Shown: positions 17,613-26,510, counted from the first letter of the stretch. The stretch is DNA of 64,000 bases from Ferrovibrio terrae (GCF_007197755.1 NZ_CP041636.1:2826001-2890000); one strand, 5' to 3'. Made by a program: numbers and translations. Notes: a model not told the origin generated them from the letters alone.

Positions 17613-18068
17613 ATGGCGTTTTCAGCACCGGACCTCGAAGCCTACCTGCACGCACATATTCCGCTCTCCGCGGCGATGCAGGTCGCGGTCGTCTCGGCGT
17701 CGCCGGACTCAGTGACGCTCGGCGCGCCGCTGGCGCCCAACATCAATCATCGCAGCACGGCATTCGGCGGCAGCGTCTCGACGCTGGCGATCCTGTCGGC
17801 CTGGTCGCTGGTCAATCTGCGGCTCAGGGCCGAAGGCCTGCAGACGCGGCTGGTGATCCAGTCGAACCGCATGGACTACGACGCACCGATTGAAGGCGAT
17901 TTCACCGCCACGGCGATGCTGGCGGATGAAGCGGCATGGCCGCTGTTCACGAAGATGCTGCTACGCAAGGGCAGGGCGCGGATCGTGGTGCAGTCGGTGG
18001 TGCGCTGTGGCGAGACTGTCGGTGGCCGCTTCGAGGGTGAGTTCGTCGCCTTCCGGCTGGATCAGTAA
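17613..18068 (+). CDS. YiiD C-terminal-type thioesterase-fold protein
   Basis: A 151-residue hot-dog fold protein. PLAPNINHRSTAFGGSVSTLAILSAWSL near residues 40-68 matches the YiiD_C (PF09500) putative thioesterase signature (N-x-N-H-x-x-T-A-F-G-G-S). In E. coli this domain is fused behind a GNAT domain. Here it lies 20 bp after a separate GNAT gene, so the two genes mirror that fusion. This supports a shared pathway, possibly acyl-group transfer and release. It is convergent with the following aminotransferase gene. Confidence 0.82.
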   Translation: MAFSAPDLEAYLHAHIPLSAAMQVAVVSASPDSVTLGAPLAPNINHRSTAFGGSVSTLAILSAWSLVNLRLRAEGLQTRLVIQSNRMDYDAPIEGDFTATAMLADEAAWPLFTKMLLRKGRARIVVQSVVRCGETVGGRFEGEFVAFRLDQ

Positions 18069-18075
18069 GGCGAGG

Positions 18076-19224
18076 TCACTTCACCCAGGCCTTCAGCCGT
18101 TTCGCCGCCTCGATCATGCGGTCGGTACTGCCGGCAAACGAATAGCGCATGAAGTAATGGCCGCGGCCGCGGTCGAAATCGAAGCCGGGCGTCGCGGCAA
18201 TCCCGGTTTCGGCCAGCATTCTTTTGCAGAACTCGTTCGCATCATTGGTGAAGCGGCTGATATCGGCATAGATGTAAAACGCGCCATCGGCTGGCGCCAG
18301 GCGATCAAATCCCGCTTGCGGCAACTCGTTCAGCAGGATCTCGCGGTTCTTCGCGTAGCGCGCGACATTGGCTTCCAGCTCGTCATATGACTCGAGCGCC
18401 GCGACGCCGGCCACCTGGCTGATGCCGGGCGCGGAGATGTAGAAATTCTGCGTCAGGCATTCGATCGGGCGCAGCAGGCTTTCCGGCACCACCATCCAGC
18501 CGAGCCGCCAGCCGGTCATCGAGAAGTATTTGCTGAAGCTGTTGATCACGATGGCCTGGTCGGTCAGCGCCAGCACCGACTGCGCGCGGCCATTATAGGT
18601 GATGCCATGATAGATCTCGTCGACGATCAGCCAGCGGCCTTTGGCGGCGCAGTCATCGACCAGTGCCTTCATCTCGGCATCGCCCAGCATGGTGCCGGTC
18701 GGATTGGCCGGGCTGGCCACCAGCACACCCTTGGCATCCATCGCCTGTGCGTTGATCTGCTGCGGCGTCGGCTGGAAGCGCGTCTCCATCTCGGTGACGA
18801 TCATCGCCGGGTTGAGGTCGAGCGCCTTGAGGATGTTGCGATAGGCCGGATAGGCCGGCTCGCCCAGCGCCACCTTGTCGCCGGCATCGAAGGCCGAGAG
18901 AAACGCCAGCTGGAAGCCGGTCGATGACCCGGTGGTGACGATGATGCGTTCGGGCGAAACGTCGAGGCCGTAGTAACTGCGGTAATGCCGCGAGATCGCC
19001 AGACGAAGCTCCGGAATGCCGAGCGCGAGCGTATAGCCGAGCGGGTCGCGCTGCATGGCGGCCGTGGCCGCCTCGATGGCCTTGCGTGGTGCCGGCGTCG
19101 AGGGCTGCCCCACTTCCATGTGGATCACGTCGCCGCCGGCGGCCTCGCGGAGCGCGGCGGCCTTCATCACTTCCATGACGAAGAAGGGATCGATCGCGCC
19201 GCGCTTCGACGGTGTGGGCTTCAT
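18076..19224 (-). CDS. Class I/II pyridoxal-phosphate aminotransferase (AspC/ArAT-like)
   Basis: A 382-residue fold type I aminotransferase. ATG 19224 (MKPTPSKRGAIDPFFVMEVM) was preferred; the open frame upstream overlaps the ggt stop region. Seen: GQPSTPAPRKAIEAATAAMQ, substrate/PLP contacts in TTGSSTGFQLAFLSAFDAGD, SPANPTGTM, DEIYHGITY and the Schiff-base lysine in INSFSKYFSMTGWRLGWMV. It transfers amino groups between an amino acid and a 2-oxo acid. The exact substrate (Asp, aromatic or branched) cannot be set. It starts 13 bp after the ggt homologue stop, so it is probably in its operon. Confidence 0.92.
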   Translation of the reverse strand: MKPTPSKRGAIDPFFVMEVMKAAALREAAGGDVIHMEVGQPSTPAPRKAIEAATAAMQRDPLGYTLALGIPELRLAISRHYRSYYGLDVSPERIIVTTGSSTGFQLAFLSAFDAGDKVALGEPAYPAYRNILKALDLNPAMIVTEMETRFQPTPQQINAQAMDAKGVLVASPANPTGTMLGDAEMKALVDDCAAKGRWLIVDEIYHGITYNGRAQSVLALTDQAIVINSFSKYFSMTGWRLGWMVVPESLLRPIECLTQNFYISAPGISQVAGVAALESYDELEANVARYAKNREILLNELPQAGFDRLAPADGAFYIYADISRFTNDANEFCKRMLAETGIAATPGFDFDRGRGHYFMRYSFAGSTDRMIEAAKRLKAWVK

Positions 19225-19237
19225 GGCAACAGCGGCA

Positions 19238-20815
19238 TCAGTAGTTGCGGCCGAACGAGAGACCGAAGCCGCGCCGGTCATTGGCGAAGCTGCAGGTGGT
19301 GAGGTCACGCGGCGCGCCTTCGCCGCAATAGGCCATGTTGACGCGGCCGAGCTGGCCCATCTCGTTCACCGTCACGCCGCGCTGCTGCATCGCCTTATAG
19401 TTGGCAGGATCCATGCCGGGCTCGACCAGCAGCGGCGATTGCGGATTGGCCTGGAACATGCGCGGCTGCGCCAGCGCCGAGAGGGTGGGGTCCTTCTTGT
19501 CCTTGCCCAGCGCGGTGTGCAGCACGCTGTAGGCCGCCGCCGCTGCCGCCGGCGCGCCGCCACTGGCGCCGGTCGCGAACACTGCCTGGTTGATACGCGG
19601 CATGGTGCCGATCATGGCGGTCAGATACGGCCGCTCGTCGCCGCCGACACCCGGCGGCGCGGCAAACAGGATGCCGGTTTCGCGGCCGACCAGACGCGAG
19701 CCATAGGCGAGGCCCATGGTGAAGGCGCAGGCGACCGTGCCGCCGTTTCTGTCGATCGCGGCGATGCTGGCCGAGCCGAAGCTGTTCATCGGCAGGGTAG
19801 CCGGATCGCTGCGATAGGCCTGGCCGAGACTGGCCGCGAAAGTGTCGTCGCGCACGGAATCGCCGCTGCCGAAAAGGTTCGAGCTGCGCAGGAAGCTGCC
19901 GCCGTCATAGGTCTGCTCGACCAGCCAGGCGGCCACCGCGCCGCCGGCCGGCGTGTTCGGCGTGTAAAGCACGACGGAATTCTCGAACGGAATTTCGATC
20001 GGCTTGTTCACCGCCACGGCATAGGTGTTCAGTTCTTCCAGCGTGACCTTGCCGCCGGCGGCGACGATATCGGCATGCACCTGCCGCGCCAGCGCGCCGG
20101 TGTAGAATTCGCCCGGGCCGGTCAGGCGCAGGCGCGACAGCACGCTGGCCAGCGCCGGCTGCACGCGGCGTTCGCCTTCCTGCGCGATCAGTCCGCCGCT
20201 GGGCGAGGTGAAGAGCGGGCGCAGGCCGGGGCTGCTGGTGACGGGAGGCTGAACCTCGACAGCAGCCTGGATGAAGGCGCGGCTGGTGGCTTCGCCAAAG
20301 CGGGCCAGCTGTTCGGCAGGGGCCACGATGGCTTCCCAGCGCAGACGACCGTATTTGCCCTGCAGCAGCCCGATGCCGCGCACCAGGGCCGGAATCGGGA
20401 TCGGCCCGCCATCCTTGCCGGGCAGGGCGGGGAATTCGATGGTTTCGGCCTTCTTGAGCGCCACGTCGCTGGCGACACAGACGCCGCCGGCGCCCAGGCC
20501 GGCACCGTTCGGGTAGGTTACGGCATAGGTCAGGGCCGCCGCCGCCACGGCATCGGCGGCGCTGCCGCCATTCTGCAGAATATCGCGGGCCACCATGGCC
20601 GCGCGGGGCTCGTCGGCCGCCACACCGCCGCGGAAACCCGCCATATAATCGACCCGGCCGGCGCTTTTGGAGGCGCCGAACCAGCTGTCGCCGCCGCACG
20701 AAGCGGTGATCAATGCTACCATGCCGAGCAGGGTGCATTGACGGATGCGGCGTCCATGCTTACCTAAACCCTGCTGCAGGAGGTCGCCCGCCTTGCTGGG
20801 ACAATACTTCGCCAT
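19238..20815 (-). CDS. Gamma-glutamyltransferase family lipoprotein-like protein with altered nucleophile motif
   Basis: A 525-residue GGT homologue. The ATG at 20815 gives an n-region GKHGRRIRQ, a hydrophobic core LLGMVALITAS and Cys at a lipobox-like site (ITASC), so it is probably a lipoprotein or at least exported. Large-subunit features: EPRAAMVARDILQNGGSAADAVAAAAL and PNGAGLGAGG. At the self-cleavage site, where GGTs have T-T-H-x-S-V-V-D, this protein has FGSASIAAIDRNGGT (Ser near residue 348). The nucleophilic Thr is thus replaced by Ser. The small-subunit GASGGAPAAAAA corresponds to the usual PGGS segment. It may hydrolyse another gamma-glutamyl or amide substrate, or fail to process. 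Its 5' end meets the divergent M48 gene. Confidence 0.82.
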   Translation of the reverse strand: MAKYCPSKAGDLLQQGLGKHGRRIRQCTLLGMVALITASCGGDSWFGASKSAGRVDYMAGFRGGVAADEPRAAMVARDILQNGGSAADAVAAAALTYAVTYPNGAGLGAGGVCVASDVALKKAETIEFPALPGKDGGPIPIPALVRGIGLLQGKYGRLRWEAIVAPAEQLARFGEATSRAFIQAAVEVQPPVTSSPGLRPLFTSPSGGLIAQEGERRVQPALASVLSRLRLTGPGEFYTGALARQVHADIVAAGGKVTLEELNTYAVAVNKPIEIPFENSVVLYTPNTPAGGAVAAWLVEQTYDGGSFLRSSNLFGSGDSVRDDTFAASLGQAYRSDPATLPMNSFGSASIAAIDRNGGTVACAFTMGLAYGSRLVGRETGILFAAPPGVGGDERPYLTAMIGTMPRINQAVFATGASGGAPAAAAAAYSVLHTALGKDKKDPTLSALAQPRMFQANPQSPLLVEPGMDPANYKAMQQRGVTVNEMGQLGRVNMAYCGEGAPRDLTTCSFANDRRGFGLSFGRNY

Positions 20816-22271
20816 GCGCCGTTCTCTCATTCGCCGTGCTCTGGTTTCACGCGTCGCGATTCGTCGCGTCGTTGCTGCCGGATGTATGTTGCTGACGGCC
20901 GCGAGCACGATCCTGCCGACCGCAGCCGAAGCCCAGCGTCGCGGCGGTATTTCTCTGGTGCGCGACGCCGAGATCGAAAATACCATCCGCGCCTATGCCG
21001 CGCCACTCTTCGGGGCGGCCGGTCTGTCCGGCGAGGCGATCTCGGTCCACCTGGTCAACGACCGCAGCCTGAATGCCTTCGTGGCCGGCGGCCAGCGCAT
21101 CTTCGTCAATACCGGCCTGCTGATCCGGTCCGAACGGCCGGCCCAGGTGATCGGCGTCCTGGCGCACGAAATCGGTCATATTTCCGGCGGCCATCTGGCC
21201 CGGCTGGGCGATGCCATCGACACCGCCTCCACGGCGATGATCCTGTCGCTGCTGTTCGGCGCCGCCGCTGCGGCCGCCGGTTCGGGCGAGGCGGCGACCG
21301 CAGCGGTGCTGGGCGGCCAGCATGTGGCCGAGCGCAACCTGCTCGCCTTCACCCGCGCGCAGGAATCGGCGGCCGACCAGGCCGGTGCCGGCTTCCTGGA
21401 ACAGACCAACCAGTCGGCCTCGGGCCTGATCGAATTCCTGCGCATCATCGGCAATCAGGATGCCCTGATGTATGACCGCCAGGATCCCTATGCCCGCACC
21501 CATCCGATGACTCCGGAACGCGTCGCCGCGCTGGAATCGCGCCAGTCGCGCTCGCCGTCGCGCAGCGCCCAGGATACGCCGGAGAATATGGAGCGGTTCA
21601 AACGCATGCAGGCCAAGCTGGTCGGCTATCTCGACGGCCTGCCGGTCACATTGCGCAAGTATCCCGAAACCGACACCTCGCTCTATGGCCGCTATGCTCG
21701 CGCCTTCGCCTATTTCCGCGCACTCGATTTCAAGCGTGCGGAAGCCGAAACCGATGCGCTGATCCAGCTTTATCCGAAGGATGCGTTCTTCCATGAGCTG
21801 AAGGCCGACATCCTGATGAACCAGGGCAAGGTGGCGGAGTCGCTGCCGCCGATGCGCGAAGCCTATCGCCTGGCGCCGCACGAGCCGCTGCTGGCCTTCG
21901 GCGTCGGTCAGCGGCTGGTGGCGCTGGAAGACGTCAGCCAGATGAACGAGGCCATCGACATCCTGAAGCATGTGACGGTGATCGAACCGGACAACAGCGG
22001 CGCCTGGCAGCAGCTTGCGGTGGCCTATGGCCGCACCGGCGATATCGGCATGGCCTCGCTCGCCTCGGCGGAGCGCTACCTGATCGCCGGCATCTATCGC
22101 GATGCCATCGGGCAGGGCGAACGCGCCGCGCGCCTGATGAAGGAAGGCACGCCGGGCTGGCTGCGCGCGCAGGATATCATCACGGTGGCCAAGGATCGCC
22201 AGCGCGAGGAACGCCGCCGCGGCCGAGGCTTCAATGCGGGTTTCCAGGTCGGCCCCGGCACGCGCGATTAA
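20793..22271 (+). CDS. Periplasmic M48 metalloprotease with TPR domain (BepA/YfgC-like)
   Basis: About 492 residues. AGGAGG at 20778-20783 sits nine bases before an in-frame TTG at 20793; ATG 20814 is the alternative and gives 485 residues. A signal sequence (RRVVAAGCMLLTAAS, ending near AEA) precedes a peptidase M48 domain with zinc motif LAHEIGHISGGH and third ligand Glu in FTRAQESAADQAGAGFL. The C-terminal half holds TPR-like repeats (KRAEAETDALIQLYPKDAFFHELKADIL and similar). BepA-type enzymes check assembly of outer-membrane proteins such as LptD. It is divergent from the GGT gene, with overlapping 5' ends. Confidence 0.92.
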   Translation: MLGQYFAMRRSLIRRALVSRVAIRRVVAAGCMLLTAASTILPTAAEAQRRGGISLVRDAEIENTIRAYAAPLFGAAGLSGEAISVHLVNDRSLNAFVAGGQRIFVNTGLLIRSERPAQVIGVLAHEIGHISGGHLARLGDAIDTASTAMILSLLFGAAAAAAGSGEAATAAVLGGQHVAERNLLAFTRAQESAADQAGAGFLEQTNQSASGLIEFLRIIGNQDALMYDRQDPYARTHPMTPERVAALESRQSRSPSRSAQDTPENMERFKRMQAKLVGYLDGLPVTLRKYPETDTSLYGRYARAFAYFRALDFKRAEAETDALIQLYPKDAFFHELKADILMNQGKVAESLPPMREAYRLAPHEPLLAFGVGQRLVALEDVSQMNEAIDILKHVTVIEPDNSGAWQQLAVAYGRTGDIGMASLASAERYLIAGIYRDAIGQGERAARLMKEGTPGWLRAQDIITVAKDRQREERRRGRGFNAGFQVGPGTRD

Positions 22272-22363
22272 CCGCCAGCTTTTCCCGCTTTCTCACAGTC
22301 TTGTGGCTTGGCCGCGGTTGCCACGCCGGGCATAGTCCGGCGGATTTTATCGAAGGATTTCTC

Positions 22364-23113
22364 ATGCTCCGCCTGTTCGCCCTGTTTTTCGCCGCCCTGC
22401 TGTTCACCGCGCCGGTTCCCGTTCTGGCACAGCAGGCACAGCCCTTCACGCCTGACCAGAAAGCCGCGCTGACGCAGCTGGTGCGCGAGGTGCTGGTCAG
22501 CAATCCGGAAATCCTGATCGAGGCGATGAACGCGCTGGAGGCCAAGCAGCAGGCCGATGCCGGCAAGGCGGCGCAGGCCGCGATTGCCGCCAACCGCAAG
22601 GCGATCTTCGATGACGGCGTGTCGTATGTCGCCGGCAATCCGCAGGGCGACGTCACCATCGTCGAGTTCTTCGATTACCGCTGCGGCTACTGCAAGCAGG
22701 TGCAGCCCAGCCTGATGACCCTGCTGAAGGAAGACGGCAAGGTGCGCCTGGTGCTGAAGGAAATGCCGGTGCTGGGTCCGGAGAGCGTGATCGCGGCGCG
22801 GGCCGCCGTCGCCGCCCTGGAGCAGGACAAGGGCGCGAAGTATCTCGCCTTCCACAATGGCATGATGGAATTCCGCGGCCAGATCACCGAGGCCGAGATT
22901 TTCCGCCTTGCGGGCGAGGCGAAGCTGGACGTCGCGAAGCTGAAGACCGATATGGCCGCGCCGAAGACCGAACAGATCCTGCGCGCCAACCTTGCGCTGG
23001 CCGATATGCTGGGCATCCAGGGCACGCCCGGTTTCGTGATCGGCGACCGTCTGGTGCCCGGCGCCGTGCCGCTGGATACGCTGCGCCAGCTGGTGAAAGA
23101 GGCACGGGGGTAG
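22364..23113 (+). CDS. Periplasmic DsbA-family thiol:disulfide oxidoreductase
   Basis: A 249-residue exported protein: signal MLRLFALFFAALLFTAPVPV to LAQ, an N-terminal helical segment (KAALTQLVREVLVSNPEILIEAM) as in ScsC/DsbA-like disulfide isomerases, then a thioredoxin fold with an inserted helical domain. The redox site is FFDYRCGYCKQ (CGYC) and the cis-proline loop is IQGTPGFVIGDRLV. GAAGGA precedes the ATG at 22364. The N-terminal segment resembles oligomerisation stalks of isomerase-type members, so reductase/isomerase activity is as likely as oxidation. Confidence 0.92.
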   Translation: MLRLFALFFAALLFTAPVPVLAQQAQPFTPDQKAALTQLVREVLVSNPEILIEAMNALEAKQQADAGKAAQAAIAANRKAIFDDGVSYVAGNPQGDVTIVEFFDYRCGYCKQVQPSLMTLLKEDGKVRLVLKEMPVLGPESVIAARAAVAALEQDKGAKYLAFHNGMMEFRGQITEAEIFRLAGEAKLDVAKLKTDMAAPKTEQILRANLALADMLGIQGTPGFVIGDRLVPGAVPLDTLRQLVKEARG

Positions 23114-23124
23114 GGCGGCGAAAA

Positions 23125-23157
23125 AAATGGAACCCCGGGCTTGAGCCGGGGTCCCAT
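23125..23157. repeat. Dispersed palindromic repeat, copy 1 (single)
   Basis: AATGG and ACCCCGG (23125-23137) pair with CCGGGGT and CCATT (23145-23157) around loop GCTTGAG, with one mismatch. It lies just after the dsbA-like gene and belongs to a palindrome family seen at five other intergenic loci in the window. It may also act as the 3' hairpin of that transcript. Confidence 0.75.
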
Positions 23158-23237
23158 TCCGTAAGGCCCATATTTGACGAACCGGACCCGTTTCCTTATG
23201 GTCCCGCCGCAATAAACCGTTTCATCAAGGATTAGCT

Positions 23238-24351
23238 ATGCGCGCCGAAATCAAGGCGATGTCCGAAGAGATCCAGCAGTCGCTCGGGCTGCTGAGGAGG
23301 TCTCTTTGACTGGGATAACGCAGTCAAGAAGCTCGAAGAGCTGAACGCCAGGTCGGAAGACCCGACCCTCTGGAACAAGCCGGCCGAAGCCCAGGCCCTG
23401 ATGCGTGAGCGCACCCGGCTGGATCGTGCGGTGGGCACGCAGCGCCGGCTCGAAGCCGCACTCAACGACAGCCTCGAACTGATCGAGATGGGCGACGCCG
23501 AGGGCGACCAGAGCGTGGTCGACGAGGCCGAGGCCGTCATCATGGGCCTGTCGAAGGAAGTGGCGCAGGCGCGGCTGGAAAGCCTGCTGTCTGGCGAAGC
23601 CGACATGAACGACTGCTTCGTGGAAGTGCATGCCGGCGCCGGTGGCACCGAAAGCCAGGACTGGGCCTCGATGCTGCTGCGCATGTATGTGCGCTGGGCC
23701 GAGCAGCATGGCTACAAGGTCGAGTTCCAGGAAGAGAGCGAAGGCGAAGAGGCCGGCATCAAGTCGGCCACCATCAAGGTCAGCGGGCCGAATGCCTATG
23801 GCTGGCTGAAGAACGAAAGCGGCGTGCATCGCCTCGTGCGCATCTCGCCTTATGACTCCAATGCACGTCGCCATACCAGCTTCTCATCCGTCGGCGCCTT
23901 TCCGGTGGTCGACGACACGATCGAGATCGAGATTCTGGACAAGGACCTGCGCGTCGACACCTATCGCGCCTCGGGCGCCGGCGGCCAGCACGTCAACAAG
24001 ACGGATTCGGCCGTGCGTATCACGCATATCCCGACCGGCATCGCGGTGGCCTGCCAGATCAACAAGAGCCAGCATCGCAACCGCGACGAGGCGATGAAGA
24101 TGCTGAAGGCGCGGCTGTACGAGCGCGAGCTGCAGAAGCGCGAGGCCGAAGCCCAGGCGCTGAACGATGCCAAGACCGATATCGGCTGGGGCCACCAGAT
24201 CCGTTCGTATGTGCTGCACCCGTATCAGATGGTGAAGGACCTGCGCACCGAGCTGGAAACCAGCGACACCCAGGGCGTGCTGGACGGCGACCTCGACGCC
24301 TTCATGGCGGCGCAACTGGCGTCCAAGGTCGGCAAGGGCGAGACGGATTAG
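23238..24351 (+). CDS. prfB: Peptide chain release factor 2, expressed by programmed +1 frameshift
   Basis: Release factor for UGA and UAA. The gene is join(23238..23306, 23308..24351), 370 residues. Frame 0 gives 23 codons ending CTT TGA; the ribosome skips T23307 and continues [12 protein letters not shown]. Catalytic GGQ is in [18 protein letters not shown]. The stop-codon-reading tripeptide is SPY in [15 protein letters not shown] rather than the E. coli SPF. The reading of UGA as the regulatory stop is itself the sensor of RF2 shortage (known for prfB). An annotation starting at 23401 would miss the N-terminal domain. Confidence 0.97.
23295..23310 (+). promoter_or_regulatory. prfB programmed +1 frameshift signal
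   Basis: AGGAGG (23295-23300), three bases (TCT), then CTT TGA C (23304-23310). This reproduces the E. coli arrangement of an internal Shine-Dalgarno three bases before the CTT slip codon and an in-frame UGA followed by C, a poor termination context. Confidence 0.97.
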
Positions 24352-24376
24352 GGATTAGATAGGCACCCTTTTATTC

Positions 24377-24408
24377 GTCACCTCGGGCTTGACCCGGGGT
24401 CTCATTTT
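24377..24408. repeat. Dispersed palindromic repeat, copy 2 (single)
   Basis: GTCACCTCGGGCTTGACCCG starts at 24377 and continues GGGTCTCATTTT, a slightly degenerate copy of the window's palindromic repeat. It lies between the convergent prfB and bactofilin genes. Confidence 0.65.
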
Positions 24409-24440
24409 CACGCCGGCCATGACAATCTGAGAAACGCGCA

Positions 24441-24472
24441 CAAACAAAAACGGCGGGCCTTGGGCCCGCCGT
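24441..24472 (-). terminator. Intrinsic terminator of the M23/bactofilin operon
   Basis: ACGGCGGGCC (24450-24459) pairs with GGCCCGCCGT (24463-24472) around a TTG loop. On the complementary strand the hairpin is followed by TTTTTGTTTG (24450 down to 24441), giving a classical intrinsic terminator for genes read leftward. It may also slow transcripts arriving from prfB. Confidence 0.88.
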
Positions 24473-24503
24473 TCTGTCGTCTGCTAGGACTGCTACTGTA
24501 AAA

Positions 24504-25007
24504 TCAACTCGTCGCGCGGGCCAGGCCGGGCAGCGCGCTGATGTCGCCGCTGCTGGCGGGTTTCACGGCCTTGGCCGGCTTCTCGGCCGCAGCGGCTTCA
24601 GCCGCATCGCTGTTCGCCACCACGCTCAGCTTGGCGGCGTTGTCGCGCGGGTTCTCGGCGAACTTGCACAGGCCTTCGATCTTGGCGCCGGCGGCAATCG
24701 ACAGCAGCTCGTGCCAGATGTCGCCGCGCACCTTGGCGGTCTTGTCCAGCTCGACCGACTTGGCGCGGATGCGGCCAACCACTTCGCCGCGGATCAGCAC
24801 ATGCTCAGCCACCACTTCGCCGACCACCTTGGCATTCTCGCCAACGGCGAGACGCACCGCAGTGACGTCGCCGTTCACCAGGCAGTCGATCTGCACCTCG
24901 CCATCCGAATGCAGATCGCCATTGACCGTGAGGCCGGCACTGAGGATGGACGGCGGCGCCAGTTTAGCGACGGCCGGCGGATTGGTTTTCTTGCTGTTTG
25001 AAAACAT
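24504..25007 (-). CDS. Bactofilin (polymer-forming cytoskeletal protein)
   Basis: A 167-residue bactofilin that self-assembles without nucleotide into filaments and localises cell-wall enzymes. The right-handed beta-helix core covers residues about 20-120, with repeats such as LTVNGDLHSDGEVQIDCLVNGD, VVGEVVAEHVLIRGEVVGRI and AKVRGDIWHELLSIAAGAKI. Flanking N- and C-terminal tails are low complexity. The gene overlaps the end of the M23 peptidase gene by 44 bp. That conserved pairing implies the filament recruits the LytM peptidase to shape the wall. Confidence 0.95.
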   Translation of the reverse strand: MFSNSKKTNPPAVAKLAPPSILSAGLTVNGDLHSDGEVQIDCLVNGDVTAVRLAVGENAKVVGEVVAEHVLIRGEVVGRIRAKSVELDKTAKVRGDIWHELLSIAAGAKIEGLCKFAENPRDNAAKLSVVANSDAAEAAAAEKPAKAVKPASSGDISALPGLARATS

Positions 25008-26343
25008 GGTAGCCAGCCTCGATGAATTTGCCGGGATCGATCTGCTCGTCGTCGAGCAGGATTTCGTAGTGAAGATGCTGACCGGTGCTGCGACCGGTCG
25101 AACCCATGGTGCCGAGCTGGCGACCGAACGGAACTGTCTCGCCGGCCTGCACCGTAATCGTACTCAGATGAGCATACCGCGTTTTCACGCCCAGACCATG
25201 GTCGATTTCCACCGCACGACCGTAGGGTCCTTTGCGGCCGGCGAAGACAACCACGCCGGGCGCGGTGGAGACCACCGGCGCGCGGTTCGGGCCGATGAAA
25301 TCGATGCCGGCATGGAAGGCCGGCTGCTTGGTGAAGGGATCGGTGCGACGGCCGTAGGTGGAGGAGACTTCCGCCTCACCCGACATCGGCAGATCGAGCG
25401 GCAGGCGCTGCGCCAGCGCGAGCAGATCGCCCCAGCGGCCGAACTTGCCCTCAAGATTGTTGATGTCGCGATCGGCCTGCGGATCGACCGAGGCCACCGC
25501 AACGCCGGTGGCGCCGGGTGTCGTCACATTGAGTGCACGCAGCGGACCGCCGACGCCAACATCGGCGCGGGCCTCAAGGGCGCGCGACAGCATCGCGGAG
25601 ATATCGAGGCCGGTGCGGCCCAGCGCCTTTTCCAGCAGGGCGACACTCTTGTCGGTGCGGGCGCCGAGATCATCGATCAGTTCACGCTGCTGGCCGCGCA
25701 CGGCCAGGATGCGGGTTTCAATGTCGCGCGGCTTCACGGCGGGCAGCGGCGGCCTGGCCTTGCTCTCGCGCAGCATGCCTTCCAGATCCTCGATCGAGGA
25801 CGGATCGTCCGACGAGGCTGACGCTGACGGCTGTGACGGGGTGGCGGTGGCCACCTTGACCTCGCCCTTGGCCTCGGGGGCCCTGGACGGTTCAGCCGCA
25901 GTGGGGCGGGGCGTCTTGTTCGGTTCGGTGATCTTGGCAGGCGCACTGGCCTGCCCGGCACTGGCGGTATCGGTCGGCAGGGCGGGGCTGCGCTGCTTCA
26001 TCGCCATGTCGTACAACCGGCGATAGCGCTCCTCGAGGTCGCGCGAGGCGACGACGAAATTCTCCTGGCTCTTTTCGTAATCGGCGGCGAGCCGCTCATA
26101 GGCGTAGCTCAGCTCGGTGATGCGGCGGTCGCGCGCATCCAGCATGGCATCGCGGTAGAAGACGTTGACGGAGGCGTAGCCGATCCAGCCGGCGAAGGCG
26201 ACGATGCTCGTCGCCATGGCGATCTGGGCACGACTGGAGAGAGCGACGTAACGGACGTCACCACGGCTACGGAAAATGATCTGCCGTTCCGGGAACAGGC
26301 GGTCGCGCAACTCCCGCCATTGCCGTCTCGCGCGTCGCGTCAC
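24964..26343 (-). CDS. M23 (LytM-type) peptidase with DUF5930-like N-terminus
   Basis: A 459-residue type II membrane-anchored endopeptidase. The N-terminus LFPERQIIFRSRGDVRYVALS is DUF5930-like; one membrane helix (QIAMATSIVAFAGWIGYA) and a coiled coil (DRRITELSYAYERLAADYEK) follow, then a Pro/Ala-rich linker. The C-terminal M23 domain has zinc/catalytic residues in PAFHAGIDFIGP and QHLHYEIL. It cuts peptide cross-links in peptidoglycan. It is co-transcribed and overlapping with bactofilin, and the terminator at 24441-24472 ends the operon. Confidence 0.94.
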   Translation of the reverse strand: MTRRARRQWRELRDRLFPERQIIFRSRGDVRYVALSSRAQIAMATSIVAFAGWIGYASVNVFYRDAMLDARDRRITELSYAYERLAADYEKSQENFVVASRDLEERYRRLYDMAMKQRSPALPTDTASAGQASAPAKITEPNKTPRPTAAEPSRAPEAKGEVKVATATPSQPSASASSDDPSSIEDLEGMLRESKARPPLPAVKPRDIETRILAVRGQQRELIDDLGARTDKSVALLEKALGRTGLDISAMLSRALEARADVGVGGPLRALNVTTPGATGVAVASVDPQADRDINNLEGKFGRWGDLLALAQRLPLDLPMSGEAEVSSTYGRRTDPFTKQPAFHAGIDFIGPNRAPVVSTAPGVVVFAGRKGPYGRAVEIDHGLGVKTRYAHLSTITVQAGETVPFGRQLGTMGSTGRSTGQHLHYEILLDDEQIDPGKFIEAGYHVFKQQENQSAGRR

Positions 26344-26510
26344 TCAACCCCCCAATTTGATTCGGACTTTCAGGAAATCCCGTTGCGCGTCTGACCCCTT
26401 CGCAACGGCTGTCCGATTAGGGCCTATCTGGTTTGGTTAATGCAAGAAATAATCCGTTACACTTTCCGAAAATACACGGCCGAACACGGACTTAACCGGT
26501 GTCTCGCGAC

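Noticed and set aside
23238-23309. prfB as a frameshifted pseudogene
   Set aside because: The site is the classic programmed frameshift signal with internal SD and CTT TGA C.
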